Below, piece by piece: positions 55,447 through 64,000 of a DNA stretch of 64,000 nucleotides. Origin of the DNA: Dulcicalothrix desertica PCC 7102 (GTDB lineage Bacteria; Cyanobacteriota; Cyanobacteriia; Cyanobacteriales; Nostocaceae); contig NZ_RSCL01000011.1 in the NCBI RefSeq assembly GCF_003991905.1, forward strand, positions 68,984 to 132,983, read 5' to 3'. Made by a program: the position numbers and the translations under genes. Within the stretch, counting starts at the first letter, position 1. Each line of letters opens with the position of its first letter. The notes beneath the pieces were generated by a model, which saw only the letters and a program-made list of their open reading frames with translations, made no database searches and was not told the origin of the DNA.

Positions 55447-56418
55447 CTATTGAATAGGAATAAAACCTGCTCTTTTGATTATTTGTTGTCCTTGAGTAGA
55501 TAAGGTGAAGTCTATAAATTGTTTTGTTGCTGGATTGGTTTTTTGTGGTACTGCTAGGTAAACTACTCGACTAATTGGATAAGATGCGTTTTGAATAGCG
55601 GTTTGATCTGTGGGAGATATTCCATCGATAGGAACGATGCGAACGGTTTTTTGGTTTTCAATTTGGGTTACGGTACTATAACTTATGCCATCTTTCCCTA
55701 ATGCTCGCAATATTGGTGTGGTTTCATCTCGTTCAAGCGTTTTAAAGTTTGCCCCATCTGGAGGAAACTCTTCTCCTAAAAGAACTACATCTTGAAAGAA
55801 GGTGTGAGTACCGCTATCGCGAGAACGGTTAATTACTTTAATTGGTGCGTTGAGTCCCCCCACTTCCGACCAGTTTGTAATTTTTCCTTGGAATATTCCT
55901 TTTAATTGCGCCATTGTCAATCCCCCTTGGTAGGGATTGTTGATACCTATTGTTACAGCTAAAGCGTCTTTTGCAATTGGAATTCCCACAATACCTGCTT
56001 GAATTTCTTTTGGTTTCAGGCGCCGGGAAGAAGCAGCCATCAAAACTTTACCATCAATTAGATTTTTGATCCCCGCATTAGTTCCATTCGGCTTACCATC
56101 GGGTACACCATAAGTTGTAGACAAAGATGGATTTATTAATGAAAAAGCTATTTGTAACTGTTTAATCGCAGCGACCATTGTTACACTACCATCAATAGTC
56201 AACACACTGGGGCTTGGCAAACTGGTGTCTAAGCTCGACGTTCCAATAATTTGATTTGTAGAATTTTGGAGTTGACGATTTTGATTATCGTCAGTTTTTT
56301 CTATGCTCTGATTAGATAAATTACCTTGGAAGTACCATATACCACCTGCTGCTAGCCCGCCAGTGATAAGCAGAGCTAAGGCCAACGTTAAGGTTTCTTT
56401 GTTGCTTGCTTTTGACAT
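55447..56418 (-). CDS. PstS-like phosphate-binding domain protein, membrane anchored (323 aa)
   Basis: One N-terminal hydrophobic helix (TLTLALALLITGGLAAGGIWYF) is an uncleaved anchor or signal, followed by a type II periplasmic binding domain with SVTMVAAIKQL, NAGIKNLIDGKVLMAASSR, GIPIAKDALAV and SRDSGTHTFFQD, the oxyanion-binding loops of PstS relatives. It differs from the two lipoproteins at 51657 and 59104. It is 36 bases after arsJ and so belongs to the GAPDH-ArsJ operon. It could bind phosphate or arsenate. Confidence 0.8.
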   Translation of the reverse strand: MSKASNKETLTLALALLITGGLAAGGIWYFQGNLSNQSIEKTDDNQNRQLQNSTNQIIGTSSLDTSLPSPSVLTIDGSVTMVAAIKQLQIAFSLINPSLSTTYGVPDGKPNGTNAGIKNLIDGKVLMAASSRRLKPKEIQAGIVGIPIAKDALAVTIGINNPYQGGLTMAQLKGIFQGKITNWSEVGGLNAPIKVINRSRDSGTHTFFQDVVLLGEEFPPDGANFKTLERDETTPILRALGKDGISYSTVTQIENQKTVRIVPIDGISPTDQTAIQNASYPISRVVYLAVPQKTNPATKQFIDFTLSTQGQQIIKRAGFIPIQ

Positions 56419-56454
56419 ATATATAGGTATTGTAAAATGGGTAAAACCCTTTAA

Positions 56455-57702
56455 TTAATCACCTTCACCTGCCTTCCATGCAATATTCTTACTTGGTTGA
56501 GGATTAGGTAATTTCAACGATACTAATCCGGCTGCTAAAATAAACGCCATTGATGTCCACAAACACCCCACTAATCCAAAAGCTTGATAAATTGCTCCTG
56601 ATAATACTGTACCAGCTAACCTTCCGGCTGAGTTCGCCATGTAATAAAAGCCTACATTCAACGCGACTTTATCATCATCGGTAAATGCTAATACCAAGTA
56701 AGAATGGACTGCGGAGTTGAAGGCAAATACTAAACCAAATAAAAGTAGTCCAGCAATAATTACGGTGTTAGGCTCAATACCTGCTTGTAAACCAATGGCA
56801 ATAAGCGCTGGTACTGCGGTTAAGGTAAAGGTCCAAAATTGAATAGTTGATGCAGTAGGAGGACGACCGGAACCAAAACGTTTTAGCAAGGTTGGGGCAG
56901 ATGATTGCACAATACCATAAGCAATTACCCAAATAGCCAAGAAACCTCCGACTTGGTAAAATGTCCAACCCAATACAGTGCGTAAAAATACTGGCAGACC
57001 TACTACAAACCAAACATCCCTGGAACCAAACAGAAAGAATCTCGCAGCTGAAAGAATATTGATTTCCTGGCTTTTAGAAAAGAGTTGGGAAAATTTGACT
57101 TTTTTCTTGATTTTTCCCATTCCTTTCGGAAGCATTAAACCTGTAAAAATTATTATAAATAGCCCTGCTGCCATTATCCATAGAGCATTCACGAAGCCAA
57201 ATACAGACAGCAGTACACTACCAACAAAGAAACCAATACCTTTAAGAGCGTTTTTAGAACCAGTAAGTATTGCTACCCATTTAAACAGTGCAGATTGAGC
57301 ATCTTGGGGTACAACTAAGCGTATGGCACTTTTTGTACTCATTTTAGTCAGGTCTTTGGCTATTCCAGAAAATGCCTGTGCAACCATCACAAATAGTACT
57401 GCTACCCATTCAGGCCAACCACGATTTAACCCAGACAACATTACTAAAGAAAATATTTGTAGCCCTATTCCAGAGTAAAGCGTTAATTTTAGTCCGAATT
57501 GTGAACCAATCCACCCACCTAAAAAGTTGGTGACAATACCAAAAATTTCGTAAAACAGAAACAGCGAGGCAATTTGAATTGGGCTGTAACCTATCTGGTT
57601 AAAATAAAGTAACACCAACATTCGCAAGGCGCCATCAGTTATTGTGAAGCCCCAATATGTAAGCGTTACTAAGATATAGTTTCTTAAATTAGTGTTTGTC
57701 AT
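56455..57702 (-). CDS. arsJ: ArsJ organoarsenical efflux permease (415 aa)
   Basis: A twelve-helix MFS transporter starting MTNTNLRNYILVTLTYWGFT, with LFLFYEIFGIVTNFLGGWIG and MLPKGMGKIKKKVKF in the central loop. ArsJ exports 1-arseno-3-phosphoglycerate, made by a dedicated GAPDH from arsenate and glyceraldehyde 3-phosphate; the product then breaks down outside to release arsenate. The GAPDH gene is directly upstream. The start ATG is immediately preceded by heptamer repeats, so no usual ribosome site is seen. Confidence 0.9.
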   Translation of the reverse strand: MTNTNLRNYILVTLTYWGFTITDGALRMLVLLYFNQIGYSPIQIASLFLFYEIFGIVTNFLGGWIGSQFGLKLTLYSGIGLQIFSLVMLSGLNRGWPEWVAVLFVMVAQAFSGIAKDLTKMSTKSAIRLVVPQDAQSALFKWVAILTGSKNALKGIGFFVGSVLLSVFGFVNALWIMAAGLFIIIFTGLMLPKGMGKIKKKVKFSQLFSKSQEINILSAARFFLFGSRDVWFVVGLPVFLRTVLGWTFYQVGGFLAIWVIAYGIVQSSAPTLLKRFGSGRPPTASTIQFWTFTLTAVPALIAIGLQAGIEPNTVIIAGLLLFGLVFAFNSAVHSYLVLAFTDDDKVALNVGFYYMANSAGRLAGTVLSGAIYQAFGLVGCLWTSMAFILAAGLVSLKLPNPQPSKNIAWKAGEGD

Positions 57703-57751
57703 GAGTGATGAGTGCTGAGTGCTGAGTGCTGAGTGCTGAGTGCTGAGTGTT
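57703..57751. repeat. Heptanucleotide tandem repeat between gap and arsJ
   Basis: Seven units of 7 bp: five perfect GAGTGCT, flanked by GAGTGAT and GAGTGTT. The array fills the whole spacer from the arsJ start codon to the gap stop codon. Such short tandem repeats are typical of heterocyst-forming cyanobacteria. Confidence 0.95.
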
Positions 57752-58757
57752 AAAGAGTAAGAGCTACTTTGCGTGCGAGTTCAACCATGCGATTTGCATA
57801 GCCCCATTCGTTGTCATACCAAGCTAAAATTTTGACTTGAGTTTGGTCTACTACCATCGTGGAAAGCGCATCAATTATCGATGAGCGAGGGTCATCTTTA
57901 TAATCGATTGAGACTAGTGGTAATTCTTCATATCCGAGAATACCCTTAAGTTCACCATTCGCGGCGCCTTTAAGTAAACTGTTAACTTCTTCTTTCGTAG
58001 TGGGTCTTGCCACTTCAAATACACAATCTGTTAATGATGCATTAAGTAAAGGTACACGCACAGCAAGTCCGTTGAGCTTACCGTTAAGTTCGGGATATAT
58101 CAAACCAATTGCTGTTGCTGAACCCGTTGTAGTTGGAATCAACGACATATTTGTAGCTCTAGCTCGTCGCAAATCTTTATGAGGTGCATCTACTATAGTT
58201 TGGGTGTTGGTATGGTCATGCACTGTAGTAATTAACCCGTGCTTAATGCCTATACCTTCATGAATTACCTTAACTACAGGCGCCAAACAATTTGTAGTAC
58301 AAGATGCCGCCGTCAATAAATGATGTTTCTCAGGTTCGTAAAGATAGTCATTTACCCCCATGACTATATTTAAAGCTTCCTCCTTCACTGGCGCCGCAAC
58401 AATCACTTTCTTAGCTCCTCTCTCAAAATAAGGCGCCAAAGTATCAGGTGTTCGGAACTTGCCAGAAGACTCTAAAACAATATCTACTCCCAAACTTGCC
58501 CAGTCTACATCACCAGGCTTACTAAACTCACTAAAAGTCAATGCCTTACCATCTATAAGAATTTTATCTTCTTTGGCTACCACTTCTTGTCCCCAGCGTC
58601 CATGAACTGAGTCAAATTTCAACAAGTGAGCGGCTGTCTCAGCTCCACCTTTAATTTCATTAATATGCACAAACTCAATATCCGACCAACCCCAAGCTGC
58701 TCGCAACGAAAGGCGCCCAATTCTACCAAATCCATTAATTCCAACTCTTACCGCCAT
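57750..58757 (-). CDS. gap: Glyceraldehyde-3-phosphate dehydrogenase of the ArsJ pathway (335 aa)
   Basis: A complete GAPDH: the Rossmann start [18 protein letters not shown], the catalytic [10 protein letters not shown] with Cys at about 152, and the C-terminal [12 protein letters not shown]. It is directly upstream of arsJ and divergent from a binding-protein gene with four operators between. In ArsJ systems this enzyme uses arsenate in place of phosphate to make 1-arseno-3-phosphoglycerate. It is therefore probably not the Calvin-cycle or glycolytic isozyme. ATG 58757 is chosen over 58769 by family start. Confidence 0.95.
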   Translation of the reverse strand: MAVRVGINGFGRIGRLSLRAAWGWSDIEFVHINEIKGGAETAAHLLKFDSVHGRWGQEVVAKEDKILIDGKALTFSEFSKPGDVDWASLGVDIVLESSGKFRTPDTLAPYFERGAKKVIVAAPVKEEALNIVMGVNDYLYEPEKHHLLTAASCTTNCLAPVVKVIHEGIGIKHGLITTVHDHTNTQTIVDAPHKDLRRARATNMSLIPTTTGSATAIGLIYPELNGKLNGLAVRVPLLNASLTDCVFEVARPTTKEEVNSLLKGAANGELKGILGYEELPLVSIDYKDDPRSSIIDALSTMVVDQTQVKILAWYDNEWGYANRMVELARKVALTL

Positions 58758-59103
58758 GAATTCTCCCAAATAATTAACTATTGGTTAACAAACAGTTAAT
58801 GAATAATTAAATCGCTGCAACTTTATTTTTTAACGTGAAAATAAAGCAAGAACAATTACCTAGTATACATACTAATCAACTTTTTTTGATGCATTATTGT
58901 CCATTATTTCAAAAAAAATTGATAAGTTTTGTATCCACTTATATATTTAAGTAGCAAAATACACATTCATTAGTCGCTATCGACTAAACATCAATTTTTT
59001 TTGATAAGTTTTATGTTTTTTTGCTATTATCCATAATTATGCATCAAGTTTATTTGAAATAATATGTGTATACTTTTGGTACTACTCTCTAGGAGTGAAG
59101 TAA
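58758..59103. promoter_or_regulatory. Operator-rich divergent region between gap and the binding-protein gene
   Basis: About 350 AT-rich bases with four ArsR-type sites: 58875-58890 (ATCAAC...TTGAT form), 58903-58923 (ATTATTTCAA and TTGAT arms), 58990-59005 (ATCAA(6)TTGAT form) and 59043-59063 (ATCAAG and TTGAAATAAT arms). The last lies 40 bases before the ATG at 59104. No gene was seen. Confidence 0.75.
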
Positions 59104-60159
59104 ATGAACGTCGTCGTGAAGAATTTGACTTTGATTGCGGGAATGTTGGCGTTGGCGAGTTGTACCTCTACGTCTGACCAGTCTGCTCAGACAGGAACGG
59201 CGCCGAATTTAACTCAAGTAAGTAATTCTGATACTCTTACCACAATTAAAATAGATGGCTCAAGTACGGTATATCCGATAACAGCAGCGATTGGTAAAGA
59301 ATATGCTGCGAATCAAAAAAATAAAGTGCAAGTTCAGGTTAACTTTTCTGGTACGAGTGGTGGGTTTAAGAAATTTTGTGCAGGAGAAATAGATATCAGC
59401 AATGCTTCTCGACCGATAACTACCGAAGAGATGGAAGCTTGTAGAAAAAATAATGTTGCTTATATTGAGATTCCTGTTGCTTTTGATGCTCTTTCGGTAG
59501 TTGTTCATCCTCAGAATACCTGGGCAAAAGATATTACTGTAGATGAATTGAAGAAGTTATGGGAACCTGGCGCCCAAGGTAAAATTACTAAGTGGTCACA
59601 AATCCGTGCGTCTTGGCCCGACCGACCCATCAAATTATTCGGTGCTGGTAAAGACTCTGGTACCTTTGACTACTTTACTGAAGCAACAGTTGGAAAAGCT
59701 AAAGCTAGTCGTACTGATTATACAGCTAGCGAAGATGACGATGTGATTGCAAACGGTGTCAGTAAAGACCCGGATGCTTTAGGATATTTTGGATATGCGT
59801 ATTATCAAGAACATAAAGATAAGTTAAGACTTGTAGCTGTAAATAACGGTAAAGGTGCTGTATTACCTGAAACGAAAACAGTAGAGAACAATACATATCA
59901 GCCTTTATCTAGACCGTTATTTATTTACATTAATCCTGAGTACACTAAAAATAAAGGGCAAGCGTACCAATTTGTTAACTATTACTTACAAAAGGCGCCT
60001 TCGGTTGTAAGTTCTTTAGGTTATGTGCCATTACCAGATGAAGCATATCGTATCGGTTATGTTCAGCTAAATACTGGCAAAATAGGAACAGTATATGCGG
60101 GTAAACCTCAATTAGATTTGACTATTGCAGAAGTATTGCGTAAGCAGAAACAATTTTGA
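59104..60159 (+). CDS. Phosphate-type (PstS/SphX-like) binding lipoprotein, second copy (351 aa)
   Basis: A lipoprotein signal [20 protein letters not shown] is followed by the same binding loops as the protein at 51657 ([39 protein letters not shown]). The two are clear paralogues, and both have operators at about the same distance. It is followed by arsH about 110 bases downstream. No permease genes accompany it. Arsenate capture or selective phosphate uptake under arsenate stress are both possible. Confidence 0.85.
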   Translation: MNVVVKNLTLIAGMLALASCTSTSDQSAQTGTAPNLTQVSNSDTLTTIKIDGSSTVYPITAAIGKEYAANQKNKVQVQVNFSGTSGGFKKFCAGEIDISNASRPITTEEMEACRKNNVAYIEIPVAFDALSVVVHPQNTWAKDITVDELKKLWEPGAQGKITKWSQIRASWPDRPIKLFGAGKDSGTFDYFTEATVGKAKASRTDYTASEDDDVIANGVSKDPDALGYFGYAYYQEHKDKLRLVAVNNGKGAVLPETKTVENNTYQPLSRPLFIYINPEYTKNKGQAYQFVNYYLQKAPSVVSSLGYVPLPDEAYRIGYVQLNTGKIGTVYAGKPQLDLTIAEVLRKQKQF

Positions 60160-60267
60160 GTCATAATTGGTACTTCGGCGCGTGATGCCATAAGTATTAT
60201 TGATACGTTACAATTTTTACGTGGCATCACACACCGTACAAGTATTTTATTATTTTTAAGTATTTTA

Positions 60268-60888
60268 ATGATGACAACGTTTAACCACAAACCAAGAATT
60301 TTATTTTTGTATGGCTCATTACGCGAACGTTCCTATAGTCGTCTTTTAGCAGAAGAAGCAGCACGAATTATTGAAGGATACGGCGCCGAAGTTCGATTTT
60401 TCGACCCAAGAGAATTACCAATTCATAGAAGTGTCCCCGATACGCATCCCAAAGTCCAAGAATTGCTCGAACTAAGTATGTGGTCAGAAGGGCAAGTGTG
60501 GTCATCACCAGAATTGCACGGTAATGTTTCGGGAATTCTGAAAAATCAAATTGATTGGATTCCCCTTAACATCGGTTCAATTCGTCCAACTCAAGGTAAA
60601 ACGTTAGCAGTAATGCAAGTCAGTGGTGGTTCTCAGTCATTCAACGCAGTAAACACATTGCGGATTCTAGGACGCTGGATGCGAATGTTTACAATTCCTA
60701 ACCAGTCTTCGGTACCTAAAGCATACGAACAATTTAACGAAGACGGCACAATGAAAGACTCACCATTACGCGACCGAGTTATTGATGTTATGGAAGAACT
60801 ATATAAGTTTACCGTACTCTTACGCGATAAAGTCGATCATCTTACCGACCGCCACAGCGAACGCAAAGAAAAAGCAGCTAAACAATAA
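60268..60888 (+). CDS. arsH: ArsH NADPH-dependent FMN oxidoreductase (206 aa)
   Basis: A flavodoxin-like protein with [15 protein letters not shown] (FMN phosphate loop) and the ArsH-specific [38 protein letters not shown] and [15 protein letters not shown] segments. ArsH oxidises trivalent organoarsenicals and reduces other substrates such as chromate or quinones. It is part of the arsenic island. An inverted repeat (GTGATGCCA at 60182-60190 and TGGCATCAC at 60222-60230) lies upstream. Confidence 0.95.
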   Translation: MMTTFNHKPRILFLYGSLRERSYSRLLAEEAARIIEGYGAEVRFFDPRELPIHRSVPDTHPKVQELLELSMWSEGQVWSSPELHGNVSGILKNQIDWIPLNIGSIRPTQGKTLAVMQVSGGSQSFNAVNTLRILGRWMRMFTIPNQSSVPKAYEQFNEDGTMKDSPLRDRVIDVMEELYKFTVLLRDKVDHLTDRHSERKEKAAKQ

Positions 60889-60914
60889 TATTTTAAATAT
60901 TTTAATTATCTTTC

Positions 60915-61553
60915 TTAAATTTTTGTCTTTACCCAAGTACGAAAAGCTCTCATTGTTTTATTTCTCCCCTCGATTTTACTGCGCTCTAGATATTGTGGAA
61001 TTAATTCACTTAAGGGAAAATTAGGAAAATTAGGGCTTTCATTCACCTGGACATATTCACCAGATTGCAGTACATTAATTTCTAATTGCGTTCCGTTAAA
61101 TCGCCATAATTCTTTTACACCTAACACTTTATAGTTATCAAACCGAGTTCGGGAAGTAATATCAATTTCAAGTGCTAAATCTGGTGGAGGGTCTACACTT
61201 AAATCTATGCGCTTCTTTCCCCTAACTGCTATTTCATTTTCGATATAGAAACAGTCATCAGCTTCTATACCTTGCTTCATAGCTTGACTTTTAAAGGTTG
61301 TTGACCCTAAGTTTCTAAATTCAATTTCAAGTTCTTCAAGAAGTACCTTTACCAAGTCGGCAATTATGACTTTATCATCTTCATGTTCGGGTAAAGGCAC
61401 CATAATTTCTAAGACTCCACCACTGTAATTAATGCGTGAACCCCGTTTTTCACCTAACTCTTCTAGCAATTGTTCATACATTTGCCAATTGACATCAGTC
61501 ATTATAAGTTGCTGACCGACAGGAACAACAATTTGTTTTAGTTGAACTTGCAT
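60915..61553 (-). CDS. Uma2-family PD-(D/E)XK-like protein (212 aa)
   Basis: An intact member of the Uma2/DUF820 family. The core has NYSGGVLEIMVPLPEHED, then an acidic DLSVDPPPDLALEIDITSRT (PD...ExD pattern) and the GVKELWRFNGTQLEI segment. The C-terminal tail is charged. The function is unproven; some families of this fold are nucleases linked with mobile or toxin-like loci. It is in a cluster of two Uma2 genes, the other of which is broken. Confidence 0.8.
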   Translation of the reverse strand: MQVQLKQIVVPVGQQLIMTDVNWQMYEQLLEELGEKRGSRINYSGGVLEIMVPLPEHEDDKVIIADLVKVLLEELEIEFRNLGSTTFKSQAMKQGIEADDCFYIENEIAVRGKKRIDLSVDPPPDLALEIDITSRTRFDNYKVLGVKELWRFNGTQLEINVLQSGEYVQVNESPNFPNFPLSELIPQYLERSKIEGRNKTMRAFRTWVKTKI

Positions 61554-61640
61554 AGTTTTCTCAATGCGAGACTTATTGAACTAAAATTTGGGTGTTACGC
61601 TTTTCCAGATAATCAATTTTAACATATTCATTACCCGTTA

Positions 61641-62240
61641 TCATTCTGCTGCCCATTTTTCTGATTCAAACTCAACGTTATCGTAAATATCCGCGACAGT
61701 AATTTCAAATTTGACAGAAGTTAACGAAATCGTTGCATTCTCATCGTCGTATTCGGAAAATATCCATTTATTATTATCAGTTTTATAATATTGCTCAACA
61801 TGTATTGTATACTGGTCAATTAAAAGATACTCTTCAAAACTTTCGATTGTCCGATAAGCAGTAAATTTCTCATCTTTATCGTTACTTTTTGTAGATTTTG
61901 ATAATACTTCAGCAATGATTAGTGGATTAATAACCGTATCTCTACGCCCTTCTTGAAGCTCTAAAGGCTTTCTAACTACCATTACCATTACGTCAGGATA
62001 AGTATGAATTTCCTTTTTAGGTATCCATAATCTTTAGTCTGTCATAAAGACACGGTGATGACGCTTCAAAAGCGAGTTCATAGCACCGCTTAGGTTAAGA
62101 GCAATCTGGTTATGATTTGGTGTTCCGCCTGTCATCGTAATTATTGTACCATTAATATATTCATGGCGCTCTTGAGAATTAACTTCGAGTTCTAAGTATT
62201 CTTCAGGTGAAAAGTATCTTTGTTCTTGTACGACCGTCAT
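61641..62240 (-). pseudogene. Uma2-family gene with an in-frame nonsense codon
   Basis: Two pieces lie in the same frame: 62240-62034 (MTVVQEQRYFSPEEYLELEV... RVFMTD) and then RLWIPKKEIHTYPDVMVMVV and on to 61641. The only break is a TAA at 62036-62034 where a Gln or Glu-type codon is expected (TD-x-RLWIP is typical). Without it the gene would give a normal 199-residue Uma2 protein with the catalytic IAEVLSKST and EEYLLIDQ motifs. Confidence 0.9.
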
Positions 62241-62349
62241 AAAATTTATAGTCCTTACGTTTACAAATTATTTTATATTACTCCATGTATTATGATATTA
62301 TACAAACATATAAGTAAATTTGTATTTACTAATACCTAATAATAGAGTT

Positions 62350-62760
62350 ATGACTTCGACTACTTTATTAAGAAGTTATCTGAGAGGAATGACTAAATTA
62401 CAGATTGAGCAAAGTTTAGATTCTAACTATGAAGTTCTCCACAGTTTACGCAAACAAGCTAAACGTCTACGCTCTCAAATGGAATTATTTACCGAATTTT
62501 ACGGATCAAATTACGCAGAGCATCTTACCGAAGTTAAGAATGTCCAAAATATATTAGGAGAAATTTACAACAGCGATGTTTTGGAAGACTGGTTAATAGA
62601 TGTGTTTGGTAAAGACTTTACAGAGAATTTGCCAACTCTGACAAATTTGCTGGTCGATAAACGTCATCAATTATGGCAACAGTGGGTACTGACACGAAAA
62701 CACCATACACAGTCAGACAAAAGAAATCAAATGTATCTAGCAATATTACACCAGTTGTGA
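62350..62760 (+). CDS. CHAD-like domain protein, short (136 aa)
   Basis: The residues VLHSLRKQAKRLRSQMELFTE, then HLTEVKNVQNILGEIYNSDV match the C-terminal half of a CHAD domain, a helical, histidine- and lysine-rich domain that binds polyphosphate. Full CHAD domains are about 250-300 residues, so this is either a natural half-size version or a truncated one. The start ATG lies at 62350; the earlier in-frame start at 62320 has no ribosome site. Confidence 0.65.
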   Translation: MTSTTLLRSYLRGMTKLQIEQSLDSNYEVLHSLRKQAKRLRSQMELFTEFYGSNYAEHLTEVKNVQNILGEIYNSDVLEDWLIDVFGKDFTENLPTLTNLLVDKRHQLWQQWVLTRKHHTQSDKRNQMYLAILHQL

Positions 62761-62762
62761 TA

Positions 62763-62790
62763 ATGGGCGGGCAAGGATGCCCGCTCCACA
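62763..62790. repeat. Dispersed palindromic repeat (GGGCAAGGATGCCC type)
   Basis: A member of the family described at 6135-6158, lying just after the stop of the CHAD-like gene. Confidence 0.75.
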
Positions 62791-62867
62791 AGACAAGAAT
62801 GACAATTTATACTTTCTCTTACTTGTAAAACATCCTCTTGTATATAATCAACTATCCGTTACATCCG

Positions 62868-64000
62868 TTACATCCGTTGCCAACTTTCACCCACCATAAT
62901 CCCCCGTCCTGTCAAAGCTACATATACCAAGTTTGGTGTACGCATATCACCCTCTATATAAGTAATTCCAGGAAACTGTAAAACATCAGGGTCACTAATA
63001 CGACTCCAAGACTTGCCCATATCTTCAGATTTGTATATCGCGTCTAAGGAAGCATTACCAACACGACCGAATATGTAAATATACGGAACTTTATTAGATT
63101 TACCTTTACCGAAAGTCACAAATTCACAGGTTTTGACTGACGTAACTTTACTAAAAGACTTTCCACCATCAGTAGAACGATACAACGAATTACCATTTAC
63201 ATCTTCAGGGTTACGCGCGAAACTCATCCACACATCACCCTGTTTTGTCGGGTTACTTATAATAGCAGGACGAATCAACCAACCAGGTAAATTATTTGCT
63301 TTGCTCTTACTCCAACTGGCGCCACCATCATTACTATAATAAAACCCACTAACATCATAATAATAGAAAGTTTTACCTTGAGGGTCTTTTCTATCTGCTG
63401 CCAAAATATATGAACTCAACCACGGACTAATACTATTCGACCAAGACTTTGGTAAAGCTTGATAATGTAAATGGTCGTTATTCTTCTCATCAAACGGTTG
63501 AGGTGGGGGATTATAATCTAGATTACGTGCAAGGCGCCAAGTTTTTCCACCATCGTTAGTATAGTGCGTCCAAGTTCCCCAAGCTGGCGCCCATACCATA
63601 TTTTTTGGGTTCGTTGGGGACATAGCTATTTGTCCACCTATTGCATAAACTTTCTCTTTTCCTGACTTATCACTTTTCCAAAGTTCTTCTGTAGGGATAG
63701 ACTCAAATGCTCTCCAAGTTCTACCGTTATCACTAGTTACACCATGTATTCCCCAAAACCCTTGCCATTGATGAAAACCTACAAATGCTGCATGGTCAGG
63801 ATTATTATACGAAAAATCCATTCCTGTGGCGCCTGCTACGTGAGGAAAAGGAACGGGATATACTTTCCAGTCAGGGTTTGCCCATTTATAACTAGGATTA
63901 ATAGCTATATTTTGGGGACTGATAGCTTTTGTTGGTACTTCATAGCGACTTACATGCCGAAACCCTATTTTATCTTGTGTAGCGCTTAATAAATCTGCAC
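62868..64000 (-). CDS. BNR/sialidase-like repeat protein, C-terminal part (partial)
   Basis: The frame is open from the right edge of the window to the stop at 62868, so the N-terminus is missing. At least four BNR-type Asp-box motifs are visible (SDNGRTWRAF, TNDGGKTWRLA, SNDGGASWSKS, STDGGKSFSKV, SEDMGKSWSRI), the mark of a beta-propeller as found in sialidases and xyloglucanases and in non-catalytic WD40/YVTN/BNR-like proteins. The DGG and GKxW spacing suits a glycoside hydrolase family 74-like or structural propeller. The substrate is unknown. Confidence 0.75.
   Translation of the reverse strand, partial: ADLLSATQDKIGFRHVSRYEVPTKAISPQNIAINPSYKWANPDWKVYPVPFPHVAGATGMDFSYNNPDHAAFVGFHQWQGFWGIHGVTSDNGRTWRAFESIPTEELWKSDKSGKEKVYAIGGQIAMSPTNPKNMVWAPAWGTWTHYTNDGGKTWRLARNLDYNPPPQPFDEKNNDHLHYQALPKSWSNSISPWLSSYILAADRKDPQGKTFYYYDVSGFYYSNDGGASWSKSKANNLPGWLIRPAIISNPTKQGDVWMSFARNPEDVNGNSLYRSTDGGKSFSKVTSVKTCEFVTFGKGKSNKVPYIYIFGRVGNASLDAIYKSEDMGKSWSRISDPDVLQFPGITYIEGDMRTPNLVYVALTGRGIMVGESWQRM

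Noticed and set aside
62350-62760. CHAD-like gene as a frameshifted long CHAD protein
   Set aside because: Upstream bases show no CHAD-like coding in any frame, so I keep it as a short protein.

Overview
The window is about 64 kb of an AT-rich filamentous cyanobacterial chromosome. Evidence for this is petN, a phycobilisome linker and lyase cluster (a CpcS/CpeS-type lyase, a membrane-anchored CpcL linker and a CpcG linker), many CHAT, STAND, WD40 and Uma2 proteins, a HetP-type domain (a family typical of heterocyst formers), heptamer tandem repeats and dispersed short palindromic repeats. The genome does not use the usual cyanobacterial iterated palindrome GCGATCGC, of which I noticed none. 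It is instead dense in GGCGCC, about 117 copies by eye, so that stretches without GGCGCC stand out as probable recent arrivals.

Layout. 0-5 kb: an Uma2 gene tail and a 1,482-residue CHAT-STAND-WD40 protein. 5-9.4 kb: small genes, petN with a one-helix companion, and clpB. 9.6-15.7 kb: a sigma-70-like factor, a DUF1822 protein and a second CHAT-STAND-WD40 protein that is a paralogue of the first. 15.9-20.5 kb: phycobilisome genes (NblA-like protein, lyase, HExxH protein, CpcL, CpcG) and a cupin. 20.6-28.8 kb: a zinc alcohol dehydrogenase and an Imm5-type immunity gene whose adjoining parts recur as a degraded direct repeat near 28 kb. Between the two repeats lie a deaminase-like toxin candidate and a tight three-gene operon of a TPR-CHAT protease, a small helical protein and a two-helix membrane protein. 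This interval has no GGCGCC for about 5.4 kb. 29.3-33.6 kb: a P-loop ATPase, a STAND-like NTPase with a C-terminal membrane anchor and a zinc-ribbon protein in one overlapping operon. 33.8-38 kb: housekeeping-type enzymes. 38-46.3 kb: a peptide export locus with a HetC-like peptidase ABC exporter, an HlyD adaptor, three double-glycine precursors, a parvulin-like protein and a HetP-domain protein that ends in the same double-glycine leader. 47.8-60.9 kb: a large arsenic island (aquaporin, ArsC, ArsI, two ArsR, Acr3, ArsJ with its GAPDH, ArsH, three phosphate-type binding proteins and a phosphatase gene split by a TnpB element). 60.9-64 kb: Uma2 genes, one with a nonsense codon, a short CHAD protein and the C-terminal part of a BNR-repeat protein.

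The most interesting points are (1) the TPR-CHAT, small protein and membrane protein operon in a GGCGCC-free interval between direct repeats, a candidate protease-activated defence or cell-death module; (2) the HetP domain fused to a secretion-leader peptide beside a HetC-like exporter, which bears on the unexplained hetC-hetP pairing of heterocyst formers; (3) a set of eight near-identical palindromic operators tying the arsenic genes and orphan phosphate-type binding proteins into one regulon; and (4) a TnpB element cleanly inserted in the phosphatase gene of the ArsJ operon. No tRNA, rRNA, CRISPR array or prophage was seen.
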